Shown one piece after another: positions 7,657-13,017 of a stretch of DNA of 13,017 nt. The first letter of the stretch is position 1. Every line of letters starts with the position of its first letter. The translations under genes and the position numbers were made by a program. The stretch is from Erysipelotrichaceae bacterium (GTDB lineage: Bacteria; Bacillota_I; Bacilli_A; Erysipelotrichales; Coprobacillaceae): contig JAJQGQ010000302.1 of assembly GCA_021200395.1 (NCBI GenBank), positions 1 to 13,017 on the forward strand. The letters are read 5' to 3'. The notes beneath the pieces were generated by a model, which was given only the letters and a program-made list of their open reading frames with translations, ran no database searches and was not told where the DNA came from.

Positions 7657-8541
7657 ATGGAAATAAGAACATTACAATACTTTTTAATGGTTGCTAGAGA
7701 AGAAAACATCACACGTGCGGCTGAGCAGCTGCACATTGGACAACCAACACTGTCACGTCAACTTATGCAATTAGAAGATGAAGTAGGACAACAACTACTT
7801 ATTCGTGGCAAACGCAAAGTTGAGCTGACAGAAGCAGGTATGCTACTTAGAAGAAGAGCTGAAGAAATCATCAGCTTAGTAGATAAAACAGAAAAAGAAT
7901 TATGGAATAATGAAGAGGAATTGAGTGGTCAAATTAATATAGGTGCTGGAGAATTTAGTGCTGTTAATATTTTTTTACCTAAACTTATATCTTCATTCTC
8001 ACAAAAATATCCTCTCGTCACATATGATATTTATACAGGTAATGCAGATCTCATTAAAGAAAGAATTGATCAAGGGCTTATTGATATAGGTATTTTACTA
8101 GAACCAGTAGAAATAGAAAAATATGATTTTATTCGTTTGCCATACAAAGAAAGATGGGGTATTGTTACTTCTATTAATAACTCTCTAGCAACTCATGATT
8201 ATGTAACTGCTTCTGATATGATGGATATTCCTTTAACACTTCCTAATCGAAATGCTGTACAAAGTGAATTCTCTAGCTGGTTTCATGATGATATGAGCAA
8301 GCTGCATTTTGTGGCTTCGGGTAATTTTATAACCAATCTTATATCACTTATAGAATTAGGTATTTGTAATGGAATTTGTGTCGAAGGAGCTTTAGCAAAG
8401 CATTCTAGAGATACGATTCGTTTTGTTCCTTTTTATCCAGAGCTTTCAACAGGAACTGTCATTGTTTGGAAGAAACATCAGAGTATGTCGGTATTAATGC
8501 AACAATTTATTAAAGAAATTAATTATGCTTTGAACGAATGA
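7657..8541 (+). CDS. LysR-family transcriptional regulator
   Basis: 294 residues from the ATG at 7657, preceded by GAGGTG (7645-7650) with a 6-base gap; an in-frame GTG at 7648 lies inside that ribosome site. The N-terminus is a textbook LysR winged helix-turn-helix: MEIRTLQYFL, then ITRAAEQLHIGQPTLSRQL at 18-36, LEDEVG at 39-44 and a wing ending LTEAG. Residues about 90-294 form the periplasmic-binding-like effector domain (IGAGEFSA, GNADLIKERIDQGLIDIGIL). LysR proteins act as tetramers and activate or repress nearby promoters in response to a small molecule. It lies between the Fe-S aldo/keto reductase and the MerR/CMD/aldo-keto reductase operon, so either could be its target. The ligand cannot be inferred. 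Confidence 0.93.
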   Translation: MEIRTLQYFLMVAREENITRAAEQLHIGQPTLSRQLMQLEDEVGQQLLIRGKRKVELTEAGMLLRRRAEEIISLVDKTEKELWNNEEELSGQINIGAGEFSAVNIFLPKLISSFSQKYPLVTYDIYTGNADLIKERIDQGLIDIGILLEPVEIEKYDFIRLPYKERWGIVTSINNSLATHDYVTASDMMDIPLTLPNRNAVQSEFSSWFHDDMSKLHFVASGNFITNLISLIELGICNGICVEGALAKHSRDTIRFVPFYPELSTGTVIVWKKHQSMSVLMQQFIKEINYALNE

Positions 8542-8548
8542 TAATCAA

Positions 8549-8575
8549 TTGATAATAAGCATTAGACATTATAAT
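8549..8575 (+). promoter_or_regulatory. Candidate promoter of the MerR-like/CMD/AKR operon
   Basis: TTGATA (8549-8554) and TATAAT (8570-8575) are separated by 15 bases, shorter than ideal. The -35 box overlaps the 10-bp palindrome ATCAATTGAT (8544-8553), a possible operator. A transcript from here would meet the hairpin at 8588-8618 within a few bases of its start. Confidence 0.5.
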
Positions 8576-8587
8576 AAAATCGATTTA

Positions 8588-8622
8588 AAATGTAGATGTA
8601 AATAAAACATCTACATTTTTTA
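8588..8622 (+). terminator. Strong hairpin with T run between LysR gene and MerR-like gene (terminator or attenuator)
   Basis: AAATGTAGATGT (8588-8599) pairs perfectly with ACATCTACATTT (8607-8618) around a 7-base loop, with T continuing to 8621. It would end the LysR transcript. The next ribosome site, AGGAGGA, starts at 8624, so no promoter fits after it: the downstream operon must be transcribed through this hairpin, or begin inside it. Confidence 0.8.
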
Positions 8623-8634
8623 TAGGAGGACATG

Positions 8635-8946
8635 ATGAATGATAAAGAATTTTTAAAAGTTTGTTGTATTAAACCTACAAAATTACAAAAATATATTCAA
8701 GCTGGTATTTTAAATAAACATGATATTAATGAAAATGATATTTGTCTCATAACCACTTTAGAGAGTATAGGATTTTCTTTAGCATCAATAAAAGTATATA
8801 TGGATAATTATTATAATCACAACAAAGAATTATGTTTACAGATATTACAAAAACAAAGAAATACGATTTTAAATGATATTCATGGTATACAAAAAAATGT
8901 AGATATGATTAATGAATTAATGAAACAAATCAAGGAGGATCAATAA
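8635..8946 (+). CDS. Short MerR-like transcriptional regulator
   Basis: 103 residues from the ATG at 8635; the adjacent ATG at 8632 would give 104 but sits only one base after AGGAGGA (8624-8630), so the second is favoured. The N-terminus has a MerR-type helix-turn-helix (FLKVCCIKPTKLQKYIQAGI at 6-25), then NENDICLITTLESIGFSLAS (32-51), which matches the second DNA-binding helix pair ('I..LR.lGFSl.eI'). The usual R-Y-Y segment and wing are shortened. Residues about 60-100 look like the dimerisation helix. No effector domain or metal-binding cysteine cluster follows, though Cys10-Cys11 could be redox-sensitive (inference). One base separates its stop from the CMD gene, and the CMD ribosome site lies inside its last codons, so it is probably the autoregulator of the operon. 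Confidence 0.75.
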   Translation: MNDKEFLKVCCIKPTKLQKYIQAGILNKHDINENDICLITTLESIGFSLASIKVYMDNYYNHNKELCLQILQKQRNTILNDIHGIQKNVDMINELMKQIKEDQ

Positions 8947-8947
8947 A

Positions 8948-9661
8948 ATGAGAGAAAAAGCAATGGAATTATTTGATGAATTACATGATGAAACGATTTT
9001 AGATAATGATAAAGATTTAAGAAATATTATGATACCTTATGTTTATGGGGATGTTTATCATCATGGTACATTGGATTTAAAATTAAGAGAATTGATTTTA
9101 ATTGTTGTCAATACTACCAATCATACTTTAACAGCATTAGAAGAGCATATTGGTGCAGGTTTAAAAGCAGGTTTAACAATGATTGAAATTAAAGAAGCCA
9201 TTTATCAATGTACACCTTATATTGGTTTAGGAAAGGTACAAGATGCTTTAGCATTGATTAATGAAGAAGTACCATCTCAATCTACAGTGAATGAAGAAAC
9301 AAGATTTGATAGAGGTTTAGAAACTCAAATATCTATCTTTGGTGAAGGCATCAAAGATAATCATAAAAACGCACCTAAAGAATTAAAACATATTCAAAAT
9401 TATTTATCTGCTTATTGTTTTGGAGATTTTTATACGAGAGATGGTTTAGAATTAAGTACTAGAGAATTGTTAACATTTGTGATGCTTTCTACATTAGGAG
9501 GCTGTGAAAATCAATTAAGAAGTCATGTAGCTGGTAATTTAGCCGTTGGAAATACAAGAGAAGTGTTAATTGAGACCATTACGCAATGTCAACCTTATAT
9601 TGGTTTTCCTAGAACATTGAATGCTATTAATATTATTAATGAAGTAGCTAAGGAGGAATAG
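8948..9661 (+). CDS. Carboxymuconolactone decarboxylase family protein, two tandem domains
   Basis: 237 residues made of two CMD-fold units. Unit 1 (about 28-107) has RELILIVV, LEEHIGAGLKAG with His67, and TPYIGLGKVQDALALINE. Unit 2 (about 150-233) repeats the pattern: RELLTFVML, CENQLRSHVAGNLAVG with His193, and QPYIGFPRTLNAINIINE. The AhpD-type redox pair CxxC is absent; unit 2 retains only Cys186 and unit 1 has none at that place. That fits the decarboxylase-like subgroup or a non-peroxidase role. Such proteins are often encoded beside aldo/keto reductases in Firmicutes; the substrate is unknown. The ribosome site AAGGAGG (8932-8938) is inside the MerR-like gene, and the stop is 3 bases before the next ATG, so the three genes are surely co-transcribed. 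Confidence 0.88.
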   Translation: MREKAMELFDELHDETILDNDKDLRNIMIPYVYGDVYHHGTLDLKLRELILIVVNTTNHTLTALEEHIGAGLKAGLTMIEIKEAIYQCTPYIGLGKVQDALALINEEVPSQSTVNEETRFDRGLETQISIFGEGIKDNHKNAPKELKHIQNYLSAYCFGDFYTRDGLELSTRELLTFVMLSTLGGCENQLRSHVAGNLAVGNTREVLIETITQCQPYIGFPRTLNAINIINEVAKEE

Positions 9662-9664
9662 AAA

Positions 9665-10531
9665 ATGGAATATGTAACATTAAATAATGGTATACAAATG
9701 CCTATTGTTGGATTTGGCGTATTTAGAGTACCTGATAAAAAAGAATGTGAAGAATCTGTTTATCAAGCGATTAAAGCTGGTTATCGTTTGATTGATACCG
9801 CATCTGCTTATACGAATGAAGATGCCGTAGGCAATGCTGTTAGACGTGCTATTCATGATGGTATTTGTACGAGAGAAGATTTATTTATTACTTCAAAGCT
9901 TTGGGTACAAGATATGGTCAATGAAGAAACAGCTAAAGCTGGTATCGAATTATCATTAAAGACAAGTGGTTTAGAATATTTGGATTTGTATTTATTGCAT
10001 CAATCTTTTGGTGATTATTTTGCTGCATGGCGTGCGATGGAAGAAGCTTATGAACAAGGAAAGTTAAAAGCTATAGGGGTTTCAAACTTTTATCCCAATA
10101 TATTGACAAATTTTTGTGAAACTGTAAGAATCAAACCAATGATTAACCAAGTTGAACTTCATCCATATTTTACACAAGAAGGTGCATTAGACACGATGAA
10201 ATATTATGATGTTATTCCTGAAGCATGGGCACCACTAGGTGGAGGTCGATATAATCCTTTTGATGATGAAATGTTAAAAGGAATTGCAGCTAAATATCAT
10301 AAAACAGTTGGACAAGTATTATTAAGATGGAATATTCAACGAGGCGTTGTTGTTATTCCTAAATCAACGCATGTTGAAAGAATTAAAGAAAATATAGATG
10401 TTTTTGATTTTAACTTAAATGAAGATGAAATGAAACAAATTGCATCTTTAGATAAAGGCTATACAGGTAGTCGTGCTAAACATTTTGATCCTGAATTTGT
10501 TAGAAATTGTTTGCATCTTAAATATCATTAG
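9665..10531 (+). CDS. Aldo/keto reductase (NADPH-dependent, diketogluconate/glyoxal reductase-like)
   Basis: 288 residues, the normal length for a single-domain aldo/keto reductase. The start motif VTLNNGIQMPIVGFGVFRV is typical of this group. The catalytic tetrad is complete: Asp44 and Tyr49 in RLIDTASAYTNE, Lys78 in LFITSKLW, and His112 in LYLLHQSFGDY. GVSNF at 138-142 and IPKSTHVERIKEN at 261-273 form the NADP-phosphate-binding end. It should reduce small aldehydes, dicarbonyls or keto sugars with NADPH in the cytoplasm. AAGGAGG at 9650-9656 lies in the end of the CMD gene, 8 bases before this ATG. It closes the operon, followed by a terminator. Unlike the aldo/keto reductase at 6491 it has no Fe-S domain and keeps the catalytic Lys. 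Confidence 0.93.
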   Translation: MEYVTLNNGIQMPIVGFGVFRVPDKKECEESVYQAIKAGYRLIDTASAYTNEDAVGNAVRRAIHDGICTREDLFITSKLWVQDMVNEETAKAGIELSLKTSGLEYLDLYLLHQSFGDYFAAWRAMEEAYEQGKLKAIGVSNFYPNILTNFCETVRIKPMINQVELHPYFTQEGALDTMKYYDVIPEAWAPLGGGRYNPFDDEMLKGIAAKYHKTVGQVLLRWNIQRGVVVIPKSTHVERIKENIDVFDFNLNEDEMKQIASLDKGYTGSRAKHFDPEFVRNCLHLKYH

Positions 10532-10554
10532 AATCCTTTATGGATTCTTTTTTC
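10530..10554 (+). terminator. Intrinsic terminator after the second aldo/keto reductase
   Basis: AGAATCC (10530-10536) pairs with GGATTCT (10542-10548) around a 5-base loop; six T end at 10553. It overlaps the stop codon. The AEC transporter downstream starts only about 50 bases later, so it may be fed by read-through. Confidence 0.8.
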
Positions 10555-10602
10555 TTGTTTAATGACCCTATTTTGATGTATATTATAGGTGGAGATGAAT
10601 TT

Positions 10603-11547
10603 ATGGAGAGTTTAATTTTTAGTTTAAATGCGACAGTACCTGTTTTTTTATTAATGGTACTTGGTATGATATTTAAAAAGATTGGTTGGATTAGTGATTC
10701 TTTTGCGAGTCAGATGAATAAATTTGTGTTTTTAGTACCTTTACCAATATTGGTTTTTGAAGATTTAGCGACAGTTGATTTTGTTGAAGCATGGGATTTT
10801 AAATTTGTAGCATTTTGTTTTGTAGCAACTTTATTAAGTATTACAATTGCGATTATTATTTCTTTTTTACTTCATGATCGAAGTATTCAAGGCGAATTTG
10901 TACAAGTTTCTTATCGTAGCTCTGCTGCCTTATTAGGGGTAGCTTTAATTCAAAACATCTATGGTCAATCAGTGATGGGACCATTGATGATTATTGGTAG
11001 TGTGCCTTTATATAATATTATGGCTGTCGTTGTTTTATCATTTTTTCAACCTAACAGAAAATCAATTAATGCTAAAGTTATCAAACAAACACTTAAAGGT
11101 ATTATTACAAATCCGATTATAATAGCTATTGTTGTTGGGCTGCTATGGTCATTATTTAAAATACCTATGCCTGCTATATTGAGTAAAACTGTTACCTATG
11201 TAGGTAATTTAGCAACGCCTATGGGATTAATGGCTATGGGAGCAAGCTTTAATTTTAAACAAGCTATCAATAAAGTTAAACCATCAATCATAGCAACATT
11301 CATGAAACTATTTGGTTTTGCTATTGTGTTTTTACCTATAGCTATTCTACTTGGATTTAGGAGTGAACAATTAGTGGCTATTCTTATTATGTTAGGATCA
11401 GCAACTACAGTTTCTTGTTATGTGATGGCTAAAAATATGGGACATGATGGTGTTTTAACTTCAAGTGTTGTAATGCTAACAACTCTGTTTAGTGGTTTTT
11501 CTATTACTTTTTGGTTGTTTATTCTTAGAAGTTTAGCATTCATTTAG
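10603..11547 (+). CDS. AEC-family transporter (auxin efflux carrier family permease)
   Basis: 314 residues from the ATG at 10603, preceded by AGGTGGAG (10588-10595) with a 7-base gap; in-frame ATGs farther upstream overlap the terminator and lack a ribosome site. The protein is almost wholly hydrophobic, with about ten membrane segments in two halves split by a polar stretch (about 150-165). Signature features are NPIIIAIVVGL, ATPMGLMAMGASF and the C-terminal SATTVSCYVMAKNMGHDGVL. The AEC family (PF03547) is in the bile/arsenite/riboflavin transporter group; bacterial members export or import organic acids such as malate, but the substrate here is unknown. It follows the redox operon and may move a substrate or product of those enzymes (inference). 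Confidence 0.88.
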   Translation: MESLIFSLNATVPVFLLMVLGMIFKKIGWISDSFASQMNKFVFLVPLPILVFEDLATVDFVEAWDFKFVAFCFVATLLSITIAIIISFLLHDRSIQGEFVQVSYRSSAALLGVALIQNIYGQSVMGPLMIIGSVPLYNIMAVVVLSFFQPNRKSINAKVIKQTLKGIITNPIIIAIVVGLLWSLFKIPMPAILSKTVTYVGNLATPMGLMAMGASFNFKQAINKVKPSIIATFMKLFGFAIVFLPIAILLGFRSEQLVAILIMLGSATTVSCYVMAKNMGHDGVLTSSVVMLTTLFSGFSITFWLFILRSLAFI

Positions 11548-11599
11548 AATTTTGTAAAAAATTTTAGCAATTTTCTAATATTTTATAATTCATTTTTGT

Positions 11600-11625
11600 A
11601 AAAAGCATTTTTAAATGCTTTTTTT
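11600..11625 (+). terminator. Intrinsic terminator after the AEC transporter
   Basis: AAAAGCATTT (11601-11610) and AAATGCTTTT (11613-11622) form a self-complementary hairpin with a small loop (inner pairs must open), followed by T to 11625. Confidence 0.75.
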
Positions 11626-11628
11626 ATA

Positions 11629-11657
11629 TTCACTATTCTATCATGATTTTATATAAT
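11629..11657 (+). promoter_or_regulatory. Promoter of the tandem small-protein genes
   Basis: A consensus TATAAT at 11652-11657 lies 17 bases after TTCACT (11629-11634), a weak -35 with four of six consensus bases. It is just downstream of the transporter terminator and about 30 bases before the first small gene's ATG. Confidence 0.6.
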
Positions 11658-11686
11658 GCAATCGTCAAATGAAGGAGGTATATCAA

Positions 11687-11836
11687 ATGACAAAAGAACA
11701 AATTATTCAAGAAGCTAAAAATTCATATGACAAATATTTTAGAGAAATTAAACCAGCTGATGAAGCTGTAGATAGACATGATGTAGTATTAGATGTTAAT
11801 AAATTAGAAAGTGAAATCGCCGCAATGGTGAAATAA
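11687..11836 (+). CDS. Small protein of unknown function, copy A (49 aa)
   Basis: 49 residues, starting MTKEQIIQEAKNSYDKYF and ending IAAMVK. GGAGG at 11674-11678 stands at a normal distance before the ATG, and a promoter lies just upstream. Its reality is supported by the next gene, which encodes a homologue: 22 of 49 positions are identical without gaps, including SY-x-KYFR-x-I (13-21) and R-x-DVVLD (30-36). Visible build: an N-terminal amphipathic helix (about 3-22), a polar linker, the short hydrophobic strand DVVLD, and a second helix (about 38-48). There is no signal peptide, membrane segment or cysteine, so a soluble cytoplasmic protein is likely. I do not recognise the family and assign no function. 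Confidence 0.75.
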   Translation: MTKEQIIQEAKNSYDKYFREIKPADEAVDRHDVVLDVNKLESEIAAMVK

Positions 11837-11848
11837 GGAGAAATTAAA

Positions 11849-12001
11849 ATGACAGTAAAAGAAATTACAAAAATGGCTCAAGAATCTTACAAGAAATATT
11901 TTAGAAATATTCAATTAGTAGATGATCCAGTATATAGAAACGATGTTGTATTAGACAAAACAAAAATCCAACAACAAATCAATGAAATGAAACGTGCTTA
12001 A
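11849..12001 (+). CDS. Small protein of unknown function, copy B (50 aa), homologue of copy A
   Basis: 50 residues, starting MTVKEITKMAQESYKKYF and ending INEMKRA. It begins 12 bases after copy A's stop, with its ribosome site AAGGAG (11835-11840) overlapping that stop, so the two are co-transcribed and probably co-translated. The conserved core with copy A is A10, S13-Y14, K16-Y17-F18-R19, I21, D25, V28, R30, D32-V33-V34-L35-D36, K39, I44 and M47. Copy A carries more acidic residues, copy B more basic ones (KRA end, fewer Glu), which would suit an A-B complex (inference). The stop codon is inside the terminator palindrome. The pair most likely arose by tandem duplication. Function unknown. 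Confidence 0.75.
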   Translation: MTVKEITKMAQESYKKYFRNIQLVDDPVYRNDVVLDKTKIQQQINEMKRA

Positions 12002-12012
12002 GCACGTTTTTT
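11991..12012 (+). terminator. Palindromic terminator overlapping the end of small gene B
   Basis: AACGTGCTTAAGCACGTT (11991-12008) is a perfect 18-bp palindrome and is followed by T to 12012. The last two codons and the TAA stop of small gene B lie in it. Confidence 0.85.
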
Positions 12013-12013
12013 C

Positions 12014-12040
12014 TTTACAATTAAAATGTTTGGGTATAAA
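12014..12040 (+). promoter_or_regulatory. Candidate promoter of the methionine aminopeptidase gene
   Basis: TTTACA (12014-12019) and TATAAA (12035-12040) are 15 bases apart; shifting the -10 to TAAACT (12037-12042) gives 17. It lies immediately after the upstream terminator, where a promoter is needed. Confidence 0.45.
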
Positions 12041-12045
12041 CTATT

Positions 12046-12063
12046 AATTAGCGTGAGCTAATT
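12046..12063 (+). promoter_or_regulatory. 5' leader hairpin with GTGA tetraloop before the map ribosome site
   Basis: AATTAGC (12046-12052) pairs perfectly with GCTAATT (12057-12063) around GTGA, a GNRA-type tetraloop. It ends 2 bases before the ribosome site GGAAGGTG (12066-12073). It could tune translation or stabilise the 5' end of the mRNA; there is no T run, so it is not a terminator. Confidence 0.5.
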
Positions 12064-12078
12064 TTGGAAGGTGAAAGA

Positions 12079-12951
12079 ATGAAAAAAATAGGCAGAAATG
12101 ATGCTTGCTGGTGTGGCAGTGGTAAAAAATATAAAAAATGTCATCAAAGATTTGATGAACATTTAAAACAATTACAACAACAAGGATATGTTTTACCAAA
12201 ACATAAAATGATAAAAAATGAAGAACAAATTCAAGGTATTCGTGAGGCTGCTGTTGTGAATAACGGCTTGTTAGACTATATTGAAGAAAATATTCATGCT
12301 GGTATGACAACTGAAGATATTGATATTTTAACAAGAAATTTTTTAGCTGAGCATGATGCGACAAGTGCCGATTTAAATTATCAAGGATATCCTAAAAGTA
12401 TATGTACTTCTGTTAATGATGAAGTCTGTCATGGTATTCCTAGCAAGGATGTCGTGTTAAAAGATGGAGATATTATTAATGTGGATGCAACAAGCTGTTA
12501 TAAGGGTTATTATGCTGATGCTTCTCGTATGTTTATGATAGGTGAAGTAAGTGACGAAGCAAAGAGGCTAGTGGAAGTCACTAGGGAATGTTTATATAAA
12601 GGTATTGAAGCGATTAAACCATATGAGAGTACTTTAAATGATATTGGTAGAGCCGTTCAACATCATGCTGAAAGTAATGGCTATAGTGTTGTAAGAGAAT
12701 TTTGTGGCCATGGTGTTGGTTTAAGTATGCATGAAGATCCTTATGTATTACATTATGATCCTGGTTATAAAACAGAAGTTTTGGTACCAGGTATGGTGAT
12801 TACGATTGAACCGATGATTAATCAAGGAAAGCGTGATATTCATATTGGTGACAATGAGTGGACAGCTTATACTGATGATGGCAAATTATCTGCACAGTGG
12901 GAACATACATTATTGGTGACAGAGACAGGTGTAGAAATTATTTCAAAATAA
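12079..12951 (+). CDS. map: Type I methionine aminopeptidase with N-terminal SEC-C zinc motif
   Basis: 290 residues from the ATG at 12079, which follows GGAAGGTG at a normal gap; an in-frame TTG at 12064 overlaps that site. It removes the initiator Met from new proteins in the cytoplasm. Residues 1-22 are a SEC-C motif: GRNDACWCGSGKKYKKCH with Cys10, Cys12, Cys21 and His22 as zinc ligands, a tag also found at the SecA C-terminus that helps ribosome or SecB contact. The catalytic domain (about 45-288) shows all metal ligands: Asp136 and Asp147 (NVDATSCYKGYYADASRMF), His211 (GHGVG), Glu244 (TIEPMI) and Glu275 (QWEHTLLV), plus His118. A linker of about 20 residues joins the two parts. SEC-C-tagged forms are regular in Clostridia and relatives, often as one of several map paralogues. 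Confidence 0.95.
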   Translation: MKKIGRNDACWCGSGKKYKKCHQRFDEHLKQLQQQGYVLPKHKMIKNEEQIQGIREAAVVNNGLLDYIEENIHAGMTTEDIDILTRNFLAEHDATSADLNYQGYPKSICTSVNDEVCHGIPSKDVVLKDGDIINVDATSCYKGYYADASRMFMIGEVSDEAKRLVEVTRECLYKGIEAIKPYESTLNDIGRAVQHHAESNGYSVVREFCGHGVGLSMHEDPYVLHYDPGYKTEVLVPGMVITIEPMINQGKRDIHIGDNEWTAYTDDGKLSAQWEHTLLVTETGVEIISK

Positions 12952-12978
12952 AATGAGACACATGATATGATTCTCTAA

Positions 12979-13009
12979 AGTGAACAAAATAAATAATTAA
13001 AAGTTCACT
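12979..13009 (+). repeat. Inverted repeat after map, before a ribosome site at the window end
   Basis: AGTGAAC (12979-12985) and GTTCACT (13003-13009) are perfect 7-bp inverted arms 17 bases apart. An AAGGAGGA follows at 13010-13017, evidently the ribosome site of a gene beginning just outside the window. With no T run this is more likely an operator or leader hairpin than a terminator. Confidence 0.55.
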
Positions 13010-13017
13010 AAGGAGGA

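Noticed and set aside
10540..10602. Extended N-terminus for the AEC transporter from the ATG at 10540.
   Set aside because: The upstream ATG is inside the terminator of the previous operon; AGGTGGAG supports 10603.
11687..12001. Toxin-antitoxin pair.
   Set aside because: The two products are homologues of each other, unlike typical toxin-antitoxin partners, and neither shows a toxin or DNA-binding motif.
12044..12364. Minus-strand ORF of 106 residues.
   Set aside because: It lies opposite the map start, with composition typical of antisense shadow (rich in His, Tyr, Phe, Leu).
1..13017. CRISPR arrays, tRNA or rRNA genes, complete insertion sequences.
   Set aside because: No regularly spaced repeats, tRNA-like cloverleaf or terminal-repeat-bounded transposase seen on reading both strands.

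Overview
The window is strongly A+T-rich and every gene lies on the + strand. It looks like a chromosomal stretch of a low-GC Bacillota. The pointers are canonical GGAGG ribosome sites, a T-box in front of leuS, LysR and MerR-type regulators, a SEC-C-tagged methionine aminopeptidase and a decayed Rpn/PD-(D/E)XK transposase of a kind common in gut Firmicutes. A relative of Erysipelotrichia (Coprobacillus/Thomasclavelia-like) is my best guess; this is inference, not a sequence match. TGA ends several intact genes and TGG encodes Trp, so the standard code applies.

Layout. (1) 1-2290: the C-terminal end of an FtsX-type permease, interrupted by an in-frame TGA, followed one base after its stop by a fused ABC ATPase-permease. 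(2) 2313-3130: a PD-(D/E)XK nuclease/transposase broken by several frameshifts and stops. (3) 3200-5916: promoter, leucine T-box leader, leuS and terminator. (4) 5979-6425: a small Nudix hydrolase followed by two terminator-like hairpins. (5) 6442-8541: an aldo/keto reductase with two C-terminal 4Fe-4S motifs, then a LysR regulator. (6) 8549-11625: a short MerR-like regulator, a double carboxymuconolactone-decarboxylase-fold protein and a second aldo/keto reductase in a tight operon, then an AEC transporter. (7) 11629-12012: two tandem homologous ~50-residue proteins of unknown function with their own promoter and terminator. (8) 12014-12951: methionine aminopeptidase with an N-terminal SEC-C zinc motif. 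The last bases are an inverted repeat and a ribosome site for a gene beyond the window.

How they work together. LeuS expression is probably set by uncharged tRNA-Leu through the T-box. Blocks 5 and 6 look like a redox or carbonyl-detoxification neighbourhood: an Fe-S aldo/keto reductase, an NADPH-type aldo/keto reductase, a CMD-fold protein and two regulators. The MerR-like gene is unusual because a strong terminator-like hairpin lies between its best promoter and its ribosome site. The most novel item is the tandem small-protein pair: 22 of 49 aligned positions are identical without gaps, and I do not recognise the family.
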